Source: Rhodobacterales bacterium (GTDB lineage: Bacteria > Pseudomonadota > Alphaproteobacteria > Rhodobacterales > Rhodobacteraceae). From it: DNA of 44,010 nt. Positions 31,187 to 41,083 of this stretch are shown in pieces. Positions within the stretch are counted from its first letter, which is position 1. Every line of letters starts with the position of its first letter. Position numbers and translations under genes: made by a program. Location of the stretch: positions 1-44,010 of the forward strand of contig QKJR01000058.1 in assembly GCA_003249215.1 (NCBI GenBank), given 5' to 3'. Below the pieces are notes generated by a model, which worked only from the letters and a program-made list of their open reading frames with translations, had not been told where the DNA came from and did no database searches.

Positions 31187-31246
31187 TGAGTATTTAGGCC
31201 AAGAAAAGCCCCACTTTTCAACAGTGCCCAAATATCCCCGCCGGAG
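31187..31246. repeat. Dispersed intergenic repeat, copy C (inverted pair)
   Basis: The left half, GAGTATTTAGGCCAAGAAAA (31189-31208), is the reverse complement of the TTTTCTTGGC..AATACTC type seen in copies A and D. The right half, TTTTCAACAGTGCCCAAATA followed by TCCCCGCCGGAGG, is the AAATATCC type seen in copies B, E and F. It lies in the 114-nt gap between the CDF and polA genes. Confidence 0.6.
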
Positions 31247-31278
31247 GCGCCTCACCTTCCGCCCGTGGGGATCCAAGG

Positions 31279-34137
31279 TCAATGCGCCTCGGCCCAGCTC
31301 GCCCCCTGCCCGGCATCGACGACGAGGGGCACCTTGAGGCGCAGGACCGGATCGCAGGCGCCTTCCATCACGGCGCGCGCAGCCGCGATCAGCGGATCGA
31401 CCGCACTTTCCTCGACTTCGAAGATCAATTCGTCATGCACCTGCAGGAGCATCGTCGCGGGCAGATCGGCGATCGCCGCAGGCATCCGGATCATCGCGCG
31501 GCGGATGATATCGGCGGCGGCGCCCTGGATCGGCGCGTTGATCGCGGCGCGCTTGGCGAAACCGGCGGCGGGGCCCTTGGCGCCAATCTCCGGCGTGTTG
31601 ATCTTGCGCCCGAAAAGGGTCTGGACGAAGCCGTTCTCCTTGGCGAAGGCCACCGTCTCGTCCATATAGGCGCGGATGCCGGGGAAACGCTCGAAATAGC
31701 GGTCGATGAAGCCCTGCGCCTCGGCCCGCGGGATGCGCAGGTTGCGCGCCAGCCCAAAGCCCGAGATGCCGTAGATCACGCCGAAGTTGATCGCCTTGGC
31801 CTGCCGGCGGATCATCGGATCCATCCCCTCGATTGGCACGTTGAACATTTCCGACGCCGTCATCGCGTGGATGTCCTGCCCCTCGCGGAAGGCCTGTTGC
31901 AGGGTCGGGATATCGGCGACATGGGCCAGGATGCGCAGCTCGATCTGACTGTAGTCGAGGCTGACGATCTTCATCCCCGGCCCGGCCACGAAAGCCTCGC
32001 GGATGCGGCGGCCTTCATCGCTGCGCACGGGAATGTTCTGCAGGTTCGGGTCGGTCGAGGCCAGACGCCCGGTGTTCGCACCTGCAATCGAATAGCTCGT
32101 ATGCACGCGGCCCGTCTCCGGGTTCACATGGGTCTGCAATGCGTCAGTATAGGTCGACTTGAGCTTCGAGATCTGGCGCCAGTCCAGCACGCGCGCGGCG
32201 AGCTGCGCGGCGGTCGGCTGGTCCTCCATCGTGGTGATGTCTTCGAGCACGTCGGCCCCGGTCGAATAGGCGCCGGTCTTGCCCTTCTGCCCGCCCGGCA
32301 CCTGCATCTGGTCAAACAGGATCTCGCCCAGTTGCTTGGGGCTGCCCACGTTGAAAGGCTGCCCGGCGATCTCCTGAATTTCCGCCTCGAGCCCCGCCAT
32401 CCTTTGCGCGAAAACATTCGACATCCGCGCGAGAACCGAGGCATCGACCCGCACGCCCGCCATTTCCATATCGGCCAGCACCGGCACCAGAGGGCGCTCC
32501 AGCGTCTCATAGACCGTCGTCACCCGCACCTGATGCAGTATCGGCTTGAACCGGCGCCAGAGGCGCAGGGTGATATCGGCATCCTCGGCGGCGTAGGAAA
32601 CCGCCTTGTCGATGGCGACCTTATCGAAGGTGATCTGGCTCTTGCCCGAACCCAGAAGCTCCTTGATCGGGATCGGACGGTGGCCGAGGTAGCGCTCCGA
32701 GAGCTCGTCCATCCCGTGATTGTGCAGCCCCGAGAACATCGCATAGCTCATCAGCATCGTGTCGTCGAACGGGCCGACGCGGATGCCATGACGGGCGAAG
32801 ATCTTGAAATCATATTTCATATTCTGTCCGATCTTGAGGATCGCTTCATCCTCAAGCATCGGCTTCAGCATCTTCAACGCAAGATCCGGGTCCATCTGCC
32901 CTTCGGCGCGCTCGGTGCCACCAAACAGATCGTCGCCCCCGGTCGTGTGGCCCAGCGGCAGATAGGCCGCGCGCCCGGGCGCCACGGCCAGCGACACGCC
33001 GACCAGATCCGCGCGCATCTCGTCGAGGCTCGTGGTCTCGGTATCGACCGCGACCACGCCCGCGACCGCGGCCTCGGCGATCCATTGGGCGAGCGTCTCG
33101 GCATCGCGAATGCAGCTATAGGCGGCGGTGTCGATCGGCGCCTCGGGCTCGGTCTTGGGCGCCGAAGGAGCCGAGGGCGCGGCGCCCTTGGCCCAGTTCG
33201 CCGCGGCCGCATCCGAAGCCCCGCCCGCGGGCGGCGCCATCGGCGCCTCGACGCCGTATTTGTCGGCCACACGCTTCGTGAGCGTGCGGAATTCCATCAG
33301 GTTGAGGAATTCCATCAGCGTGGCGGGATCGGGATCCTGCACCTCGAGCCCCTCGAGCGGAACCTCGAGCGGAACGGTATCGCAAAGCGTCACCAGCTCC
33401 TTCGAGACCCGGATCTGATCGGCGAAATTGATCAGCGTCTCGCGGCGCTTGGGCTGCTTGATTTCCTCGGCACGGGACAGAAGCGTTTCGAGATCGCCGT
33501 AATCGTTGATCAGTTGCGCGGCGGTCTTGATGCCGATCCCCGGCGCGCCGGGCACGTTATCGACCGAATCGCCCGCGAGCGCCTGCACGTCGATCACCTT
33601 CCCGGGCGGCACACCGAATTTCGCCACCACCTCATCGGGGCCGATCGAGAGGTTCTTCATCGCGTCGAGCATCTCGACGCCACCGCCGACGAGCTGCATC
33701 AGATCCTTGTCGGAGCTGATGATGGTGACGCGCCCCCCGGCCTCGCGGGCGACGCGGGCATAGGTGGCGATCAGATCGTCGGCCTCATAGCCCTCGGCCT
33801 CGATGCAGGCGAGGTTGAAGGCGCGCGTCGCATCGCGCGTCAGGGGAAACTGCGGGCGCAGATCCTCGGGCGGCGGGGGGCGGTTTTCCTTGTAGGCGGG
33901 GTAGATCGCGTTGCGGAAGGTCTTGGAACTATAATCGAAGATCACCGCGGCATGGGTCGGCGCGTCCGGCCCCTTGGCGTCCTCGATATAGCGGAAGATC
34001 ATATTGGCGAAACCCGCAACCGCACCGACCGGCAGACCGTCGGATTTGCGCGTGAGCGGCGGCAGCGCGTGATAGGCGCGGAAGATGAAGGCAGAGCCGT
34101 CGATCAGATGCAGATGGCATCCCTTGCCAAAGCTCAT
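31279..34137 (-). CDS. polA: DNA polymerase I
   Basis: A 952-residue polymerase for Okazaki fragment processing and repair. Residues 1-300 are the 5'-3' exonuclease (HLHLIDGSAFIFRAYHALPP, DDLIATYAR, SSDKDLMQLV). Residues 345-540 are the 3'-5' proofreading domain, and it looks active: DTETTSLDE near 365, GQNMKYD and YAAEDAD keep the acidic residues. The polymerase domain has motif A LDYSQIELRILAH (near 727), motif B RRQAKAINFGVIYG (near 780) and motif C VHDELIFE (near 900). GGAGG precedes the ATG at 34137. It is a single gene; a dispersed repeat lies between its end and the CDF gene. Confidence 0.97.
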   Translation of the reverse strand: MSFGKGCHLHLIDGSAFIFRAYHALPPLTRKSDGLPVGAVAGFANMIFRYIEDAKGPDAPTHAAVIFDYSSKTFRNAIYPAYKENRPPPPEDLRPQFPLTRDATRAFNLACIEAEGYEADDLIATYARVAREAGGRVTIISSDKDLMQLVGGGVEMLDAMKNLSIGPDEVVAKFGVPPGKVIDVQALAGDSVDNVPGAPGIGIKTAAQLINDYGDLETLLSRAEEIKQPKRRETLINFADQIRVSKELVTLCDTVPLEVPLEGLEVQDPDPATLMEFLNLMEFRTLTKRVADKYGVEAPMAPPAGGASDAAAANWAKGAAPSAPSAPKTEPEAPIDTAAYSCIRDAETLAQWIAEAAVAGVVAVDTETTSLDEMRADLVGVSLAVAPGRAAYLPLGHTTGGDDLFGGTERAEGQMDPDLALKMLKPMLEDEAILKIGQNMKYDFKIFARHGIRVGPFDDTMLMSYAMFSGLHNHGMDELSERYLGHRPIPIKELLGSGKSQITFDKVAIDKAVSYAAEDADITLRLWRRFKPILHQVRVTTVYETLERPLVPVLADMEMAGVRVDASVLARMSNVFAQRMAGLEAEIQEIAGQPFNVGSPKQLGEILFDQMQVPGGQKGKTGAYSTGADVLEDITTMEDQPTAAQLAARVLDWRQISKLKSTYTDALQTHVNPETGRVHTSYSIAGANTGRLASTDPNLQNIPVRSDEGRRIREAFVAGPGMKIVSLDYSQIELRILAHVADIPTLQQAFREGQDIHAMTASEMFNVPIEGMDPMIRRQAKAINFGVIYGISGFGLARNLRIPRAEAQGFIDRYFERFPGIRAYMDETVAFAKENGFVQTLFGRKINTPEIGAKGPAAGFAKRAAINAPIQGAAADIIRRAMIRMPAAIADLPATMLLQVHDELIFEVEESAVDPLIAAARAVMEGACDPVLRLKVPLVVDAGQGASWAEAH

Positions 34138-34217
34138 GCCCGGCCTCCGTAGCTATGGGCAAGCGGGGGCGCGCAAGGCTCGCCTCGCGCGCCCCCGCCC
34201 CGGCCGTGCCGAAAGTC

Positions 34218-34403
34218 TCAGTGATCGTCCTGCGCGTGGTCGCGGTCGATCACGAATTTCTTGTCGCAATAACCGCATTCCACGAAACCCGTATCCTGCG
34301 GAATCGTCAGCCAGACCCGCGGATGCCCGAGCGCGCCCTGACCGCCATCACAGGCGACCTTCCATTTGGTGACGACTTCGGTCTCGGGTGCGGTGGCGGT
34401 CAT
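34218..34403 (-). CDS. zf-CHCC zinc-finger protein (NDUFS6-like)
   Basis: A 61-residue protein with the CHCC zinc-binding pattern: Cys18 (VACDGG), His27 (LGHPRVWL), Cys43 and Cys46 ([10 protein letters not shown]). This small family is universal in alphaproteobacteria and related to the NDUFS6 accessory subunit of mitochondrial complex I; its bacterial role is not settled. The ATG at 34403 follows GGAGCCGAGA; the longer frame from 34460 is not supported. It lies 80 nt upstream of polA on the same strand. Confidence 0.88.
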   Translation of the reverse strand: MTATAPETEVVTKWKVACDGGQGALGHPRVWLTIPQDTGFVECGYCDKKFVIDRDHAQDDH

Positions 34404-34528
34404 TCTCGGCTCCGTCTGGAATCTGGCCGTCGCGGCCAAGCTGTCGCGCATTCTAGCCATTGCGCGAGGCGGGGCAAGACGGATCGGCGCGCGCCCCTCG
34501 ACCGGTGCGCCCCTGCAAGGCGGTGCCT

Positions 34529-34599
34529 GCCTTCGGCGGGAGTATCTGGACCAGGAAAAACCTTATCTTTTTCTTGGCGAAAATACTCCCGCCGGAGGC
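34529..34599. repeat. Dispersed intergenic repeat, copy D (inverted pair)
   Basis: GCCTTCGGCGGGAGTATCTG followed by GACCAGGAAAAA (34529-34560) is complementary to TTTTTCTTGGCGAAAATACT followed by CCCGCCGGAGGC (34568-34599) at 26 of 32 positions, around a 7-nt loop. It is a long imperfect hairpin 8 nt beyond the HIT-family stop codon, where it may act as a terminator or mRNA end. Confidence 0.7.
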
Positions 34600-34606
34600 G
34601 AAAGTC

Positions 34607-34996
34607 TCACTCTGCCTCGGACATGTCGAGCATCCGCCCGAGCGGGCGCCCGGCGAGGATATGCAGGTGGAAATGCGGCACTTCCTGCACGCCATGCTCG
34701 CCAGCATTGGTGATCGCGCGCGACCCCATCTTGCCGGCATCGGCCGTGGCGCCGACCATCTCGCAGACCTTGGCCACCGTGCGCGCGAAATCAAGGATCT
34801 CGGCATCCGAGGCCGCCGCGAAGAAATGGTCATAGGTGACGTAGGCACCCTTGGGGATCACCAGCACATGTTGCGGCGCCTTGGGGAAGATGTCGCGAAA
34901 GGCGAGCGTGTGCTCGGTCTCGAGAACGGTGGAATTCGGGATCTCGCCGCGCAGGATGCGGGCAAAGATATTCTGCGGATCATAGGCATAGGCCAT
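34607..34996 (-). CDS. HIT-family nucleotide hydrolase (HinT-like)
   Basis: A 129-residue histidine-triad protein that hydrolyses purine nucleoside phosphoramidates or adenylated compounds. The triad HFHLHIL has His108, His110 and His112. Other landmarks are NIFARILRGEIP, DIFPKAPQHVLVIPK and SRAITNAGEHGVQEVPHFH (split as AITNAGEHGVQEV). The length and ending GRPLGRMLD fit the HinT branch. The start at 34996 is preceded by AAGGAGCCCCC. It is 11 nt downstream of the GT14-type gene on the same strand, so the two may be cotranscribed. Confidence 0.94.
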   Translation of the reverse strand: MAYAYDPQNIFARILRGEIPNSTVLETEHTLAFRDIFPKAPQHVLVIPKGAYVTYDHFFAAASDAEILDFARTVAKVCEMVGATADAGKMGSRAITNAGEHGVQEVPHFHLHILAGRPLGRMLDMSEAE

Positions 34997-35007
34997 GAGG
35001 GGGCTCC

Positions 35008-36582
35008 TTAATCGACGAAGAGATAATCGAGCGAGGCGATCTCGAGCGCAACCGCGGTCTCGACGCCGAGGAAGGCCGTGAGCGCCGCGGCATTCTCGGC
35101 CGCGCTCGCGCTCTGGCTGATCCGGGAAAAGCCCGAGAACCCGGCCTCGCGCATGCGGTCGCTCTCGAATTTGAGGTCATAGCGGATCGTGGGCAGCATC
35201 CGGTCGATCACCTCGGGGGGCGTGCTCTCGCCCGCAAGACCCACGCGGCGCGCATGCCCGATCAGATAGTCTTCGGTAAATTCGCAGTCGATTTCGAGCA
35301 TCCGGGTGGTGGCGCGATCCGAACAGAAATCGCGCATCATCTCGATATCGGCCGGATCGAGACAGATCAGCAGACGGTCGCTCTGATGCCAGTCGAAGAG
35401 CATCCGCACCAGCGCCCGGCGATGGCGCGTGCGCTTCTCCATCGTCTTCTCGATCCCGCCGAGATCGGGCAGCCCCTCCATCTCGTGGAACAGATATTCC
35501 GCCGCCGGCACGATGTCGCGGGCGCGCAACTGCTCGACCAGCCGCTTGGCGACATGCCATTTCTTGCTCACCACCATGAGGAGCGTGCGCTCGTGGCCGA
35601 GGCTCGCCTCCGTCTCCCAGAAGCGCGGCGCGAACCGCCGCCCGACCCGGCCGCGCCCGGTCAGAAAGGTGAAGAGCCGCCGCCCCTCGTTCGAGATCGG
35701 GAAATTCACCCCGGTCTCGCACCACAACAGGCCCAGCCGCTCCTTGAGCTCGCGCGCCTCGGGGCTGATCTTGCGCGCGAAGAGGAAATCCTGCGAGAGC
35801 AGCAGGTCGTAGTGATCGTTGTAGAAGGTCACCGGCATCCCGTAATCGGTGAACATCAGGAAGGTGAGCGCGCGCGTCCGGATCTCGCGGTCGGGCACGA
35901 GATGACGCACCAGGGTCTGGAAGAAGGTCTCGTCCGGGATCCATGTGGTGGCGAAGAAGCGCATCACATCGGGGCGTTCGTCGCAGAAGGCGATCAGCTT
36001 CTCGACGGTCGCGCGGCGCAGGCACCACCACTGGCTGCCGATCATGATCTGCAGATCGGCCGGGATCTCGCGCTGCAGGCCGAAGCGTTTCTGCAGATCG
36101 AGCGAGAGATAGAAGAGCCGCTTGTGCCGCCGTTCGTTGATGTAGTGACGGTAAATCAGCCGCTCTTCCTTGATCCCGGTCTTGATCCAGTCCGAGGTGA
36201 AGAAATCGAAGCTCTCGATATAGTCGACGTCTTGCGCATCGAGGAAGGCATGGGCGAATTCGGCGGTCTTGATCTGCATGCAATCGCCCGAGAGCATGTA
36301 GAAATGCGTGGCCTCGGGGAAGGTCTCATAGGCCGCGCGCAGGGCCTCGAGCGAGGCCGCGACGAGGCTCCATTCCCCCCAGCCACATTTGTGCCGCTTG
36401 CGCGCGAAGGTGATCGCGGGATTGCCCGCGAGCGCACCGGTGATGCGCGCATAATCCGCGGGCCGGGCGCGGGCATCGAAATGGATCGAGACATAATCGC
36501 CCGCCGCGGTGAGCCGCTCCGCCTGCCGGATGATCCCTTCGGGATCCTTGTGGGTCAACAGGATGAAGGCGATCTTTGACAT
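35008..36582 (-). CDS. GT14-family glycosyltransferase with DUF5928-type C-terminus
   Basis: A 524-residue protein. The first 280 residues match beta-1,6-N-acetylglucosaminyltransferase-like GT14 enzymes: MSKIAFILLTHKDPEGI, VSIHFDARA, CGWGEWSLVAASLEAL, THFYMLSGDCMQI, GSQWWCLRR and TTWIPDETFFQTLVRH. The remaining 240 residues (from about VNFPISNEGRRLFTF) resemble the DUF5928 domain found with such enzymes in Rhodobacterales. No signal peptide is seen; it probably works in the cytoplasm on an envelope or capsular glycan. The start is taken as the ATG at 36582, before the conserved KIAF strand; a GTG at 36603 is possible. It is divergent from a sulfotransferase gene, which suggests that the glycan is sulfated. 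Confidence 0.82.
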   Translation of the reverse strand: MSKIAFILLTHKDPEGIIRQAERLTAAGDYVSIHFDARARPADYARITGALAGNPAITFARKRHKCGWGEWSLVAASLEALRAAYETFPEATHFYMLSGDCMQIKTAEFAHAFLDAQDVDYIESFDFFTSDWIKTGIKEERLIYRHYINERRHKRLFYLSLDLQKRFGLQREIPADLQIMIGSQWWCLRRATVEKLIAFCDERPDVMRFFATTWIPDETFFQTLVRHLVPDREIRTRALTFLMFTDYGMPVTFYNDHYDLLLSQDFLFARKISPEARELKERLGLLWCETGVNFPISNEGRRLFTFLTGRGRVGRRFAPRFWETEASLGHERTLLMVVSKKWHVAKRLVEQLRARDIVPAAEYLFHEMEGLPDLGGIEKTMEKRTRHRRALVRMLFDWHQSDRLLICLDPADIEMMRDFCSDRATTRMLEIDCEFTEDYLIGHARRVGLAGESTPPEVIDRMLPTIRYDLKFESDRMREAGFSGFSRISQSASAAENAAALTAFLGVETAVALEIASLDYLFVD

Positions 36583-36732
36583 TGCGGGAAACGGTTCATT
36601 CACAGGTTCACGGGTATCTGTCTAGATAGCGTCGATAGCCATTGAAAAGACAGAGCTTCTTTGCTCTTTAAAGGGAAATTGTTATGCGAGGGCAACCGGA
36701 TCCGAGGGCGCCCCGTCTTGGAGGCGAGTTTC

Positions 36733-37551
36733 ATGGGGTTTCCCGGCACCTGGATGACCGAGAGCGAGAGCGTCGTCTATCGCGTCGTACCGAAATGTGC
36801 CTGTTCGTCGATCGGACAGATCATGTTCTATTCCGATCACGGGCGTTTCTTCGACGGCGACATCCATGACAGCACCTCGGGCCTGCACAAATGGTCGCAG
36901 GCCGAGAGCCAGCCGCTCATCGAGGCCAACGTCAAGGGCCACAAGAGCTATGCCTTCACCTGCGTGCGCAATCCCTATGCGCGGATCCTGAGCTCGTTCT
37001 TCGACAAGATCGCCGGGATCCAGCGCAACGGGAAACGCTATCGCGGCAATCTCGTGCCGCAACTCGCGCAGAAATACGGCATCGAGGTCGGCAGCCCCGA
37101 GGACAATTTCGACTTCGACCAGATCGCCTCGTTCCGTCGCTTCCTCTTGTTCGCGCGCGACACCATTCGCTGGCGCCGCCCGATGGAGCCCGACATCCAC
37201 TGGTCGGCGATGTCGGGTCACATCTCGACCTTCATCGTCAACGGCGGGCGCTACAACCACATCTTCTTCACCGAGAAATTCAACGAGGGGATGCAGGTGG
37301 TGCTCGATCATATCGAGACGCCGGTCGCGGTCGATCTCAAGGCAATCCCGAAATTCAACGAGAGCGAGGGGCACGGCCCCAAGCGCGCCCACCCGGTCAG
37401 CGCCTATTTCGACGATCTCTCGCGCCATCTCGTCTGGGAAATCTACAAGAAGGATTTCCAGCTCTTCCGCTACGACTTCGACGACCCGGACAACAAGATG
37501 CCGCTCGGCGAGGTCGACCTGAACGAAGTCCACGCCAAGCTCGGCAATTGA
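36733..37551 (+). CDS. Sulfotransferase (family 2-like)
   Basis: A 272-residue PAPS-dependent sulfotransferase. The 5'-phosphosulfate loop is VPKCACSSIGQI (19-30) and the 3'-phosphate site is CVRNPYARILSSFF (77-90), both in the order and spacing of carbohydrate sulfotransferases. Later landmarks are HWSAMSGHISTFI, IFFTEKFNEGM and the acidic C-terminus. There is no membrane anchor, so it differs from eukaryotic Golgi relatives. The ATG at 36733 follows GGAGG at 9 nt; an open frame extends to a TTG at 36661 in AT-rich leader DNA. It lies opposite the GT14-type gene, so sulfation of an exopolysaccharide or LPS sugar is a fair inference. Confidence 0.85.
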   Translation: MGFPGTWMTESESVVYRVVPKCACSSIGQIMFYSDHGRFFDGDIHDSTSGLHKWSQAESQPLIEANVKGHKSYAFTCVRNPYARILSSFFDKIAGIQRNGKRYRGNLVPQLAQKYGIEVGSPEDNFDFDQIASFRRFLLFARDTIRWRRPMEPDIHWSAMSGHISTFIVNGGRYNHIFFTEKFNEGMQVVLDHIETPVAVDLKAIPKFNESEGHGPKRAHPVSAYFDDLSRHLVWEIYKKDFQLFRYDFDDPDNKMPLGEVDLNEVHAKLGN

Positions 37552-37604
37552 GAGCGCAGCAAGGGGGGCCGTCTGCCCCCCTCTTCGGCTGGCGCCGAAT
37601 GCAC

Positions 37605-37716
37605 CCCCCGAGGATATTTTTGCACAGTTGAGGGGAGAAGAGCTCTTTTGCCCCTCAACTGTGCTCAAATATCCCGGGGGTGAGGCCGAAGGCCGAGGGG
37701 GCAGCGCCCCCTGCCG
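37605..37716. repeat. Dispersed intergenic repeat, copy E (large inverted pair)
   Basis: The left arm at 37605-37635 and the right arm at 37651-37680 are complementary at about 28 of 30 positions with one gap, around a 15-nt loop. Their shared inner part is GCACAGTTGAGGGG. The right arm continues as TGAGGCCGAAGGCCGAGGGG then GCAGCGCCCC, nearly identical to copy B. It fills most of the 171-nt gap between the sulfotransferase and panC genes, whose ends converge. Confidence 0.8.
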
Positions 37717-37722
37717 GGCCGG

Positions 37723-38562
37723 TCACACCGCGATATTGTCGATCAGGCGCACATCGCCCAGCCAGATGGCAGCCAGCATCCGCACCGGCTCGCTCAGATC
37801 CTCCGCGGGAGCGAGGCTCTCGGCGCGGCGCAGATCGAGATATTCGACCGTGCCGAAGCCCGCCGCAGCGATCGCCGCCCGCGCCGTGTCGAGCGCCTCG
37901 GCGACCGGGGTGCCCTCGCGCATCGCCGCCGCCGCTGCCTGCATCGCCGCGTGCAGCGCGGGCGCCGTCTCGCGCTCCGCCGCGCTCAGCCGCACATTGC
38001 GCGAGGACATGGCAAGCCCGTCCTCCTCGCGGATCGTCGGGCAGCCGATCACCCGCACCGGGATGTTGAGATCGGTGGTCAGGCGGCGCACCACCTGCAA
38101 TTGCTGCCAGTCCTTCTCGCCGAAGAAGGCGCGCCCCGCCTGGGTCATGCCGAAGAGCTTGCTGACCACCGTCGCCACGCCGTCGAAATGCCCGGGGCGG
38201 AAGGCGCCTTCGAGCGGCTCGGAGATGCCCGCGACCGAGACCTTGGTCGCGAAGCCCTGCGGATAGACCTCGTCCACCCCCGGCGCAAAGAGCACATCGA
38301 CCCCGGCCGCCTCGAGAAGCGAGAGATCATGGCCCTCGTCGCGGGGGTATTTCTCGAGATCGGAGGCGTTGTTGAACTGCATCGGGTTGACGAAGATCGT
38401 CACGATCACCCGATCCGATTGCGCGCGGGCCGCGCGCACGAGGCTGAGGTGCCCGTCATGCAGCGCGCCCATCGTCGGCACGACGCCCACCAGCATCCCC
38501 GAGCGTTTCCAGGCCGCGACGCGTTCGCGCAGCTCGGCCGAGGACCGGATCACTTGTGTCAT
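37723..38562 (-). CDS. panC: Pantothenate synthetase
   Basis: A 279-residue enzyme that joins pantoate and beta-alanine with ATP to form pantothenate. The nucleotidyl-transferase motif is [14 protein letters not shown] with the HDGH signature. Other landmarks are [38 protein letters not shown] and the KMSKS-like MSSRN. Length is normal. The start overlaps the panB stop as ATGA, so the pair is translationally coupled. Confidence 0.96.
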   Translation of the reverse strand: MTQVIRSSAELRERVAAWKRSGMLVGVVPTMGALHDGHLSLVRAARAQSDRVIVTIFVNPMQFNNASDLEKYPRDEGHDLSLLEAAGVDVLFAPGVDEVYPQGFATKVSVAGISEPLEGAFRPGHFDGVATVVSKLFGMTQAGRAFFGEKDWQQLQVVRRLTTDLNIPVRVIGCPTIREEDGLAMSSRNVRLSAAERETAPALHAAMQAAAAAMREGTPVAEALDTARAAIAAAGFGTVEYLDLRRAESLAPAEDLSEPVRMLAAIWLGDVRLIDNIAV

Positions 38563-39383
38563 TTCTTGACCTCGTCGGCGAAGACATGTTCGGCCGCGGG
38601 GAAGGTGCCCGCGCGCACCTCGGCGGCATAGGCGGCAATCGCGGCCTCGGCGGCCTGCCCGAGCTCGGCATAGCGTTTCACGAATTTCGGGCGGAAATCG
38701 GTGAAGAGGCCGAGCATGTCGTCGACCACGAGCACCTGCCCGTCACAGCCCGCGCTGGCGCCGATGCCCACGGTCGGGATCGCGATCTCGGCGCTGATCC
38801 GGTCGGCAAGGCTCGCCGGCACCTTTTCGAGCACCACGGCGAAGGCGCCCGCCTCGGCCACCGCCTGCGCGTCGCGCGCAAGCCGCGCGCCCGCCTCGCC
38901 ACGGCCCTGCACCTTGTAGCCGCCGAGCGTGTTCACCGATTGCGGCGTGAGCCCGACATGCCCCATCACCGGGACCCCGCGTTTCGTCAGGAAGGCGATG
39001 GTTTCGGCCATATGGGTGCCGCCCTCGAGCTTGACCGCCCCGGCACCGGTGTCCCGCATCAGCCGCGCGGCATTGCGGAACGCCTGCTCGGGGCCTTCCT
39101 CATAGCTGCCGAAAGGCATGTCGATGACCATCAGCGCGCGTTTCAGCCCACGCGCGACCGCCTGGCCGTGCAGGATCATCATCTCCATCGTCACGCCGAG
39201 CGTGGACGGCAGCCCGTGCAGCACCATGCCCACCGAATCGCCCACGAGGACGAGATCGGCGTGAGCATCCATCATCCGCGCCATCGGCGTGGTATAGGCG
39301 GTCAGGCAAACGATCTTGGCGGCCCCCTTGCGGGCCAGAATATCGGCGGGCATCAACTGCCGCTGATCTGCGGTGGCGCTCAT
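38559..39383 (-). CDS. panB: 3-methyl-2-oxobutanoate hydroxymethyltransferase
   Basis: A 274-residue enzyme that transfers a hydroxymethyl group from methylenetetrahydrofolate to 3-methyl-2-oxobutanoate, the first committed step to pantothenate. Metal-binding [37 protein letters not shown] and IPTVGIGAS are all present. AAGGGGGAGCG precedes the ATG at 39383. It is first in the panBC unit. The upstream 231-nt gap is shared with the divergent substrate-binding protein gene. Confidence 0.96.
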   Translation of the reverse strand: MSATADQRQLMPADILARKGAAKIVCLTAYTTPMARMMDAHADLVLVGDSVGMVLHGLPSTLGVTMEMMILHGQAVARGLKRALMVIDMPFGSYEEGPEQAFRNAARLMRDTGAGAVKLEGGTHMAETIAFLTKRGVPVMGHVGLTPQSVNTLGGYKVQGRGEAGARLARDAQAVAEAGAFAVVLEKVPASLADRISAEIAIPTVGIGASAGCDGQVLVVDDMLGLFTDFRPKFVKRYAELGQAAEAAIAAYAAEVRAGTFPAAEHVFADEVKK

Positions 39384-39499
39384 CGCTCCCCCTTGAGTTC
39401 CGGCGGGCCCCCTCCGGCCCGCATTGCGCGCCGGTATAGCCGCAGCACCCGGCCTTGCAAATGAAAGAATGCCGCGGGGCAGCGTCAAGGCCGGGCTTC

Positions 39500-39525
39500 G
39501 GGGGAAAGGCCCCGCACTTTCCCCC
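39500..39525 (+). promoter_or_regulatory. Terminator-like hairpin upstream of the peptide-binding protein gene
   Basis: GGGGGAAAG (39500-39508) pairs perfectly with CTTTCCCCC (39517-39525) around GCCCCGCA and is followed by TTTGCG. It lies about 90 nt before the start of the substrate-binding protein, where no plus-strand gene ends, so it may sit in a leader. Nothing else clear is seen in the 231-nt gap. Confidence 0.35.
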
Positions 39526-39614
39526 TTTGCGATTGCCGCGCAAATTCCTTGATCGAAAGGAGGCGCGCCCCCAACATGGGCCGTCCCCCCGGAGCAGCCC
39601 CGAAAGGAGCCTCG

Positions 39615-41081
39615 ATGAAGACCCTGATCCCCGCCGCCGCTTTCGCGCTTTGTGCCGCCCAGGCCATGGCCGCCCCCGATGCGATCACGCTCGGCATGGT
39701 GCTCGAGCCGCCGAACCTCGACCCGACCGCCGGTGCCGCGGCCGCAATCGACGAGGTGGTCTATGCCAATCTCTTCGAGGGGCTGACCCGGTTCGGCCCC
39801 GATGGCTCGGTGGCGCCGGCGCTCGCGCGGAGCTGGGATGTGAGCGAGGGCGGAAGCGTCTACACCTTCCATCTCGTCACCGGCGCGACCTTCCACGATG
39901 GCACCACCTTCGACGCGGAGGATGTGAAATTCAGCCTCGACCGCGCCCGTGCGGCCGACAGCGCGAACGCGCAAAAAGCGCTTTTCGCGGGCATCACCGA
40001 GGTCGAGGTGATCGACCCGGCCACCGTCAAGGTGACCCTCGCCGCCCCCGATGGCGCCTTCCCCTTCAAGATGGCCTGGGGCGATGCGGTGATCGTGGCG
40101 CCCGAGAGCGTGGACACCGAAGCGACCCACCCGGTCGGCACCGGCCCCTTCCAGTTTGCCGACTGGCTGCAGGGCGATCACGTCACACTGACCGCCTATC
40201 CCGGCTATTGGGGCGAGAAACCGGCGCTGAGCACCGCCACCTTCCGCTTCATCTCGGATCCGACCGCGGCCTTCGCGGCGATGATGTCGGGCGATGTCGA
40301 TGCCTTCCCGAACTTCCCCGCGCCCGAGACGCTGATCCAGTTCCAGTCCGATCCGCGCTTCAAGGTGATCGTCGGCTCGACCGAGGGTGAGACGATCCTC
40401 GCGATGAACAACCGTGTTGCGCCGCTCAACGACATCAAGCTGCGCGAGGCCATTGCCCATGCCATCAACCGGCAGGAGATCATCGACGGGGCGATGTTCG
40501 GCTATGGCACGCCGATCGGCACCCATTTCGCGCCGCATAATCCCGATTACGTCGATCTGACCGGGCTCTCGGCCTATGACCCCGAGCTTTCCAAGAAATT
40601 GCTGGGCGAGGCGGGGCTCGAGGATGTGACCCTGCGTTTGGCGCTGCCACCGCCGACCTATGCACGCCGCGGAGGCGAGATCGTGGCAGCCCAGCTTGCC
40701 GCAGTGGGCATCAAGACCCAGATCACCAATCTCGAATGGGCGCAATGGCTCGAACAGGTGTTCAAGGGCCATGACTTCGACCTGACCATTGTCAGCCATA
40801 CCGAGCCGATGGATATCAACATCTATGCCCGCGACGACTACTACTTCGGCTACGCGACGCCGACCTTCAAGGCGTTGATGGGCGATCTCGAAGGCACCAC
40901 CGATCCCACCGAACGCAGCACCAAGCTGAAAGAGGCGCAGAAGATGATCGCCAAGGATTACGTCAACGCCTATCTCTTCCAGCTTGCCAAGACCGGCGTG
41001 GCGAATGCCAAGATCGAAGGCCTCTGGGAAAATGCGCCGACTCAGGCCAATGATCTGACCGGGGTGCGCTGGACCGACTAA
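39615..41081 (+). CDS. Peptide/nickel-type ABC transporter substrate-binding protein
   Basis: A 488-residue periplasmic binding protein of family 5 (DppA/OppA-like) with a signal peptide (residues 1-19, ending AMA). Landmarks are [51 protein letters not shown] (typical W/F-x-F-LR-V-FHDG region), [25 protein letters not shown] and the C-terminal [16 protein letters not shown]. It binds a peptide or similar compound for import. The usual permease and ATPase genes do not follow; the next gene is a cupin, so it is an orphan within this window. AAAGGAG precedes the ATG at 39615. Confidence 0.9.
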   Translation: MKTLIPAAAFALCAAQAMAAPDAITLGMVLEPPNLDPTAGAAAAIDEVVYANLFEGLTRFGPDGSVAPALARSWDVSEGGSVYTFHLVTGATFHDGTTFDAEDVKFSLDRARAADSANAQKALFAGITEVEVIDPATVKVTLAAPDGAFPFKMAWGDAVIVAPESVDTEATHPVGTGPFQFADWLQGDHVTLTAYPGYWGEKPALSTATFRFISDPTAAFAAMMSGDVDAFPNFPAPETLIQFQSDPRFKVIVGSTEGETILAMNNRVAPLNDIKLREAIAHAINRQEIIDGAMFGYGTPIGTHFAPHNPDYVDLTGLSAYDPELSKKLLGEAGLEDVTLRLALPPPTYARRGGEIVAAQLAAVGIKTQITNLEWAQWLEQVFKGHDFDLTIVSHTEPMDINIYARDDYYFGYATPTFKALMGDLEGTTDPTERSTKLKEAQKMIAKDYVNAYLFQLAKTGVANAKIEGLWENAPTQANDLTGVRWTD

Positions 41082-41083
41082 GT

